DNA of 64,000 nucleotides. Origin: Seleniivibrio woodruffii. GTDB taxonomy: Bacteria; Chrysiogenota; Deferribacteres; Deferribacterales; Geovibrionaceae. This document shows, piece after piece, positions 60,858 through 64,000 of the stretch. The translations under genes were made by a program, and so were the position numbers. The stretch covers positions 23,106 to 87,105 of the forward strand of contig NZ_SMGG01000003.1 of NCBI RefSeq assembly GCF_004339245.1. The letters are read 5' to 3'. The notes below the pieces were generated by a model. It saw only the letters and a program-made list of their open reading frames with translations, searched no databases and was not told the DNA's origin. Every line of letters begins with the position of its first letter. Position 1 is the first letter of the stretch.

Positions 60858-62645
60858 TTAATCTATTGCATTGAAGGGACAGTTTACGATGCACTCACGA
60901 CATTTCACGCATTTCGCATGGTCGATGTATGCCACTGTTCCTTTTTCCCACGTGATAGCGTCCACGGGGCATGCTTTTTTGCAGATACCGCATTTTTTGC
61001 ATCTGTCGTCGATGACAACGAACTCAATGAGTTCCGCACATTCCCTAGCGGGGCATTTCTTATTTCTGATGTGCGCCTCGTACTCGTGTCTGAAATATTT
61101 AACAGTCGTAAGTACGGGGTTGGGAGCTGTCTGACCCAGACCGCAGAGTGACGCAGTCTTAATGTCGTTACCTACTTCCAGAAGAAGATCGATATCCTCT
61201 TCCCTTCCCTGACCTGTGATGATCCTTGTGAGGATATCAAGCATGGTCTTTGTTCCGATACGGCAGGGGATACATTTGCCGCATGACTCTCTCTGTGTGA
61301 ATGTAAGGAAGAAATGAGCCACGTTAACCATGCAGTTCGTTTCGTCCATAACAACCACGCCGCCGGAACCCATCATGGCTCCCGCTGCGATGAGCGAGTC
61401 GTAGTCTATGGGTGTTTCAAGGTGATCGGGTGTGAGACAGCCGCCTGAGGGACCGCCAAGCTGAACAGCCTTGAACTTTCTCTTTTTCGGAATACCGCCG
61501 CCTACGTCATAAATAAGCTCACGAACGGTAATACCCATCGGAACCTCAACAAGTCCTGTGGATTTAACCTTGCCTGAAAGGGCGAAGATCTTTGTTCCTT
61601 TTGACTTTTCCGTTCCGATGTTCGCATACCACTCTGATCCGTTAAGAAGTATTGCGGGCAGGTTTGCGAAGGTCTCAACGTTGTTAACGTTGGAAGGCTT
61701 CTGCCAGAGACCTTTAACAGCGGGGAACGGGGGTCTGGGACGGGGCATTCCTCTTTCGCCTTCAATTGAAGCGATAAGAGCTGTTTCCTCGCCGCACACA
61801 AATGCGCCGGCACCCTCTTTCAGCTTCAGTTTGAAGTGGAAGTCGGTACCGAACACTTTTTCGCCCAGAATACCTGCTGCTTCTGCGTCCTTTATAGCCT
61901 TGATGACCCTGACTATCGCGAGGGGGTATTCAGCACGGCAGTAGATGTAGCCTTCGTCACAGCCGATGGCGTATCCTGCAATGAGCATTCCCTCGATAAC
62001 CGCGTGGGGGTTACCTTCGATGATGGAGCGGTCCATGAACGCACCGGGGTCACCCTCGTCTGCGTTGCAGATGAGGTATTTGTGGTCGCCGGGGCTGTTG
62101 CGGCAGAAGGTCCACTTAAGACCTGTGGGGAAACCGCCGCCCCCCCTGCCTCTGAGGCCTGACTTTTTGACTTCGTCAATAACCTGCTCGGGGGTCATGG
62201 TGAGCGCTTTTTTAATAGCTTCGTATCCGCCGAGCTTGATGTAGTCCTCGAGGCTTTCGGGATCCACACGTCCGCAGTCGGCGAGAACGTAACGCTTCTG
62301 TTTGTCGTAGAACTGGAAATAGTCGGCCTTCGCCGCCCACTTTTCAACTATGTTTCCGCCAACGATGTGCTCCTCAACTATAGTGGGAACCATCTCGGCG
62401 TTAACGTGTTCATAAGTGACCGGATCCTTGCCGGGGATATAAACGTCTATAAGCACGTCACGGGCGCAGAGTCCTCTGCATCCGGTCTGCTTGGCGGCAC
62501 AGTTGCGTTCCTTCGATTCGGCGTTTTTGAGGCCTCTTTTGGTAAACTCTGCTTCCAGAGCCTCCATAACCTCGTGTCCGCCCGAAGCAACACCCGCAGT
62601 ACCCATACAGACGTGTACTTCAACGTGATCTGTTGTATAGCTCAT
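60858..62645 (-). CDS. nuoF: NADH-quinone oxidoreductase subunit F (extended form)
   Basis: 595 residues, longer than E. coli NuoF (445) because of two additions. Residues 1-100 are a thioredoxin-like [2Fe-2S] domain (VHVCMGTAGVASGG, CRGLCARDV). The core has RGRGGGGFPTGLKW (NADH), ICNADEGDPGAFMDR (FMN) and ESCGKCIPCRIGTK (N3 cluster). The C-terminus carries two ferredoxin clusters (CKKCGICKKACPVDAI, CVKCRECIVNCPFNAI). This form is common in anaerobes and related to HydB/HndC-type electron-bifurcating proteins, so alternate electron donors such as ferredoxin are possible, though this is inference. It starts 3 bp after nuoE. Confidence 0.95.
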   Translation of the reverse strand: MSYTTDHVEVHVCMGTAGVASGGHEVMEALEAEFTKRGLKNAESKERNCAAKQTGCRGLCARDVLIDVYIPGKDPVTYEHVNAEMVPTIVEEHIVGGNIVEKWAAKADYFQFYDKQKRYVLADCGRVDPESLEDYIKLGGYEAIKKALTMTPEQVIDEVKKSGLRGRGGGGFPTGLKWTFCRNSPGDHKYLICNADEGDPGAFMDRSIIEGNPHAVIEGMLIAGYAIGCDEGYIYCRAEYPLAIVRVIKAIKDAEAAGILGEKVFGTDFHFKLKLKEGAGAFVCGEETALIASIEGERGMPRPRPPFPAVKGLWQKPSNVNNVETFANLPAILLNGSEWYANIGTEKSKGTKIFALSGKVKSTGLVEVPMGITVRELIYDVGGGIPKKRKFKAVQLGGPSGGCLTPDHLETPIDYDSLIAAGAMMGSGGVVVMDETNCMVNVAHFFLTFTQRESCGKCIPCRIGTKTMLDILTRIITGQGREEDIDLLLEVGNDIKTASLCGLGQTAPNPVLTTVKYFRHEYEAHIRNKKCPARECAELIEFVVIDDRCKKCGICKKACPVDAITWEKGTVAYIDHAKCVKCRECIVNCPFNAID

Positions 62646-62648
62646 ATC

Positions 62649-63155
62649 TTACCCCTGAAGTTCTGCATAATCCCTGAAGATCTTTCTGGCCTCTTCAGGT
62701 TTCAGGTTGCCGTATGTTTTGTTGTTGATCATGATAACGGGAGCCATTCCGCATGCACCGATGCAGGAAACTTCCTCAAGGGTGAACTTGAGGTCTGCAC
62801 TGGTCTCGCCGTTTTTGATGCCGAACTCTTCGCATACAACTTCAGAGATACGTCCCGAACCCTGCACGTGGCAGGCTGTTCCTCTGCATACCCTGATGAC
62901 ATATTTGCCTCTGGGTTTAGTATAAAACTGTGCATAGAAGGTAATCACGCCGTAAATCTGATGTGCTGACATGTTTAAATTGTCGGCAATCCTCTCAACC
63001 AGCTCGCTGAAGAGATATCCGTATGCTTCCTGAACCTGCTGAAGAACCGGAATGGTTGCGCCTTTCCAGTCTCTATACTTTTCGCAGATCTCGTCGCATG
63101 CGGTAAAATCTATCTCTTTGCCTGCCGATTCTGTTTCTTTAACTTCTGTCGCCAT
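62649..63155 (-). CDS. nuoE: NADH-quinone oxidoreductase subunit E
   Basis: 168 residues. The thioredoxin-like fold binds [2Fe-2S] cluster N1a through Cys in RVCRGTACHVQGS and VSCIGACGMAPVIMIN. The helical N-terminal part (VLQQVQEAYGYLFSELVERI) is typical. It lies 11 bp after nuoD. Confidence 0.97.
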   Translation of the reverse strand: MATEVKETESAGKEIDFTACDEICEKYRDWKGATIPVLQQVQEAYGYLFSELVERIADNLNMSAHQIYGVITFYAQFYTKPRGKYVIRVCRGTACHVQGSGRISEVVCEEFGIKNGETSADLKFTLEEVSCIGACGMAPVIMINNKTYGNLKPEEARKIFRDYAELQG

Positions 63156-63166
63156 TATGTCACCCC

Positions 63167-64000
63167 TTACCTGTCGATCTCGCCCAGAACCACGTCGTTG
63201 GTTCCGATTATCGCAACAAGGTCGGCCAGCATGTGTCCCTTGGCCATCTTGTTCAGTGCGCCGAGGTTCACATAGGAGGGGGCTCTGATCTTCATCCTGT
63301 AGGGTCTCTCCTCACCTTCGGACACCAGATAGAATCCAAGCTCGCCTTTGGGAGCTTCGATACCCTGATATGTTTCGCCTTTGGGTGCTTTGAAACCTTT
63401 GGACACGATGTAGAATCTTCTGATAAGAGCTTCCATGCGCTCGTAAACGTCCTCGTGCTTGGGCAGAGACACTCTGGGGTCGTCTGTCATAACCTCGCCT
63501 GTGGCGGGCATCTGATCCAGAGCCTGCTGGAGGATCTTGTTTGACTCGCGCATCTCTTTCATTCTGACTTTATATCTGGCGTATGTATCGCCTTCCGGCT
63601 GAACAGGAATTTCCCACTTGAACCTGTCATAGATTCCGTAGGGTTCGTCACGGCGGAGGTCGAAATCAACGCCTGCGGCTCTCATCAGGGGACCTGATGT
63701 TCCGTATGCCTGAGTCTCCTCTGCGTCAAGGAAGCCGATACCGATGGTACGCATCTTCCATATCCTGTTGTTTGTCAGCAGGTTTTCATATGTATCAACA
63801 TTTGCGTCAAATCTTTCGATGAAAGACTTCAGTCTGACGAAGAAGTCCTCGGGCATGTCCGCACGCAGACCGCCGATGCGTATCCATGAACTGGTCATAC
63901 GCTGGCCGGTAGCCACTTCGAACATATCCAGAATCTCCTCACGCTCACGGAAAGCATAGAGGAACACGGTCATAGCGCCTATGTCGAGTGCGTGGGTTGC
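63167..64000 (-). CDS. nuoD: NADH-quinone oxidoreductase subunit D, C-terminal part (runs off right edge)
   Basis: The reading frame is open to the window edge. The visible 277 residues begin ATHALDIGAMTVFLYAFRER, a conserved internal segment, so the true start and about a third of the protein lie outside; the ATG at 63973 is internal. Other motifs: RMTSSWIRIGGLRADMPEDF, GPLMRAAGVDFDLRRDEPYG and the C-terminal AIIGTNDVVLGEIDR. It forms the quinone site with NuoB and NuoH. It heads the visible nuoD-E-F-G-H-I-J-K-L-M-N order; nuoABC would lie to the right. Confidence 0.96.
   Translation of the reverse strand, partial: ATHALDIGAMTVFLYAFREREEILDMFEVATGQRMTSSWIRIGGLRADMPEDFFVRLKSFIERFDANVDTYENLLTNNRIWKMRTIGIGFLDAEETQAYGTSGPLMRAAGVDFDLRRDEPYGIYDRFKWEIPVQPEGDTYARYKVRMKEMRESNKILQQALDQMPATGEVMTDDPRVSLPKHEDVYERMEALIRRFYIVSKGFKAPKGETYQGIEAPKGELGFYLVSEGEERPYRMKIRAPSYVNLGALNKMAKGHMLADLVAIIGTNDVVLGEIDR

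Overview
The window looks like the chromosome of an anaerobic or microaerophilic Gram-negative respirer. Its single-gene signals fit a member of the Deferribacterota (Geovibrio/Denitrovibrio/Seleniivibrio type): a UGA-containing selD, a long-form UbiD decarboxylase, a NuoF with extra ferredoxin domains, and rubrerythrin-like proteins. This lineage is my inference; no rRNA gene is present to confirm it.

Layout. 1-11.6 kb is host: DAHP synthase and glutamate dehydrogenase facing each other across a shared terminator, an S41 lipoprotein protease co-transcribed with a LuxR-type regulator, two tandem RTX-like repeat proteins, tRNA-Asn, a ferritin-like protein, a class I/II aminotransferase, and selD with an in-frame UGA read as selenocysteine. 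11.8-27.1 kb is a mobile element integrated in tRNA-Leu(UAA). It is bounded by a 60-bp direct repeat of the tRNA 3' end. It carries a tyrosine integrase, an HTH excisionase-like protein, a MobF relaxase-helicase, a ribbon-helix-helix protein and a VirD4/TrwB-type coupling protein, but no mating-pair genes, so it reads as an integrative mobilizable element (IME). Its cargo is a type II Thoeris-like pair (TIR-like ThsB plus a two-TM macro-domain effector), an AbiJ/HEPN-like protein, a multi-TM protein and a three-gene operon I cannot match to any named system: a DUF6932 nucleotidyltransferase-alpha/beta hydrolase fusion, an AlbA_2/ATPase-like regulator, and a 612-residue orphan. This operon is the best candidate for an undescribed system.

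27-64 kb is host housekeeping. It holds a CHASE-like histidine kinase, UbiD, the Mrp/ApbC Fe-S carrier, a single-domain response regulator, thiD-dnaE, comEC-thiF-thiS, and an AT-rich pentapeptide-like gene followed by an island of interspersed repeats. Next come talC and the rpmH-rnpA-yidD-yidC-jag cluster, divergent from rplU-rpmA-obgE-dciA-def, then three exported or envelope-linked hypothetical proteins, a NeuD-type acyltransferase, and the nuoD-N complex I operon, which runs off the right edge and ends with a ferritin-like gene.

How it fits together. The host part supplies aromatic, nitrogen, thiamine and selenium metabolism and the NADH-driven respiratory chain. The IME is visibly more AT-rich, keeps its tRNA target functional by re-supplying the 3' end and a terminator, and concentrates presumed anti-phage genes.
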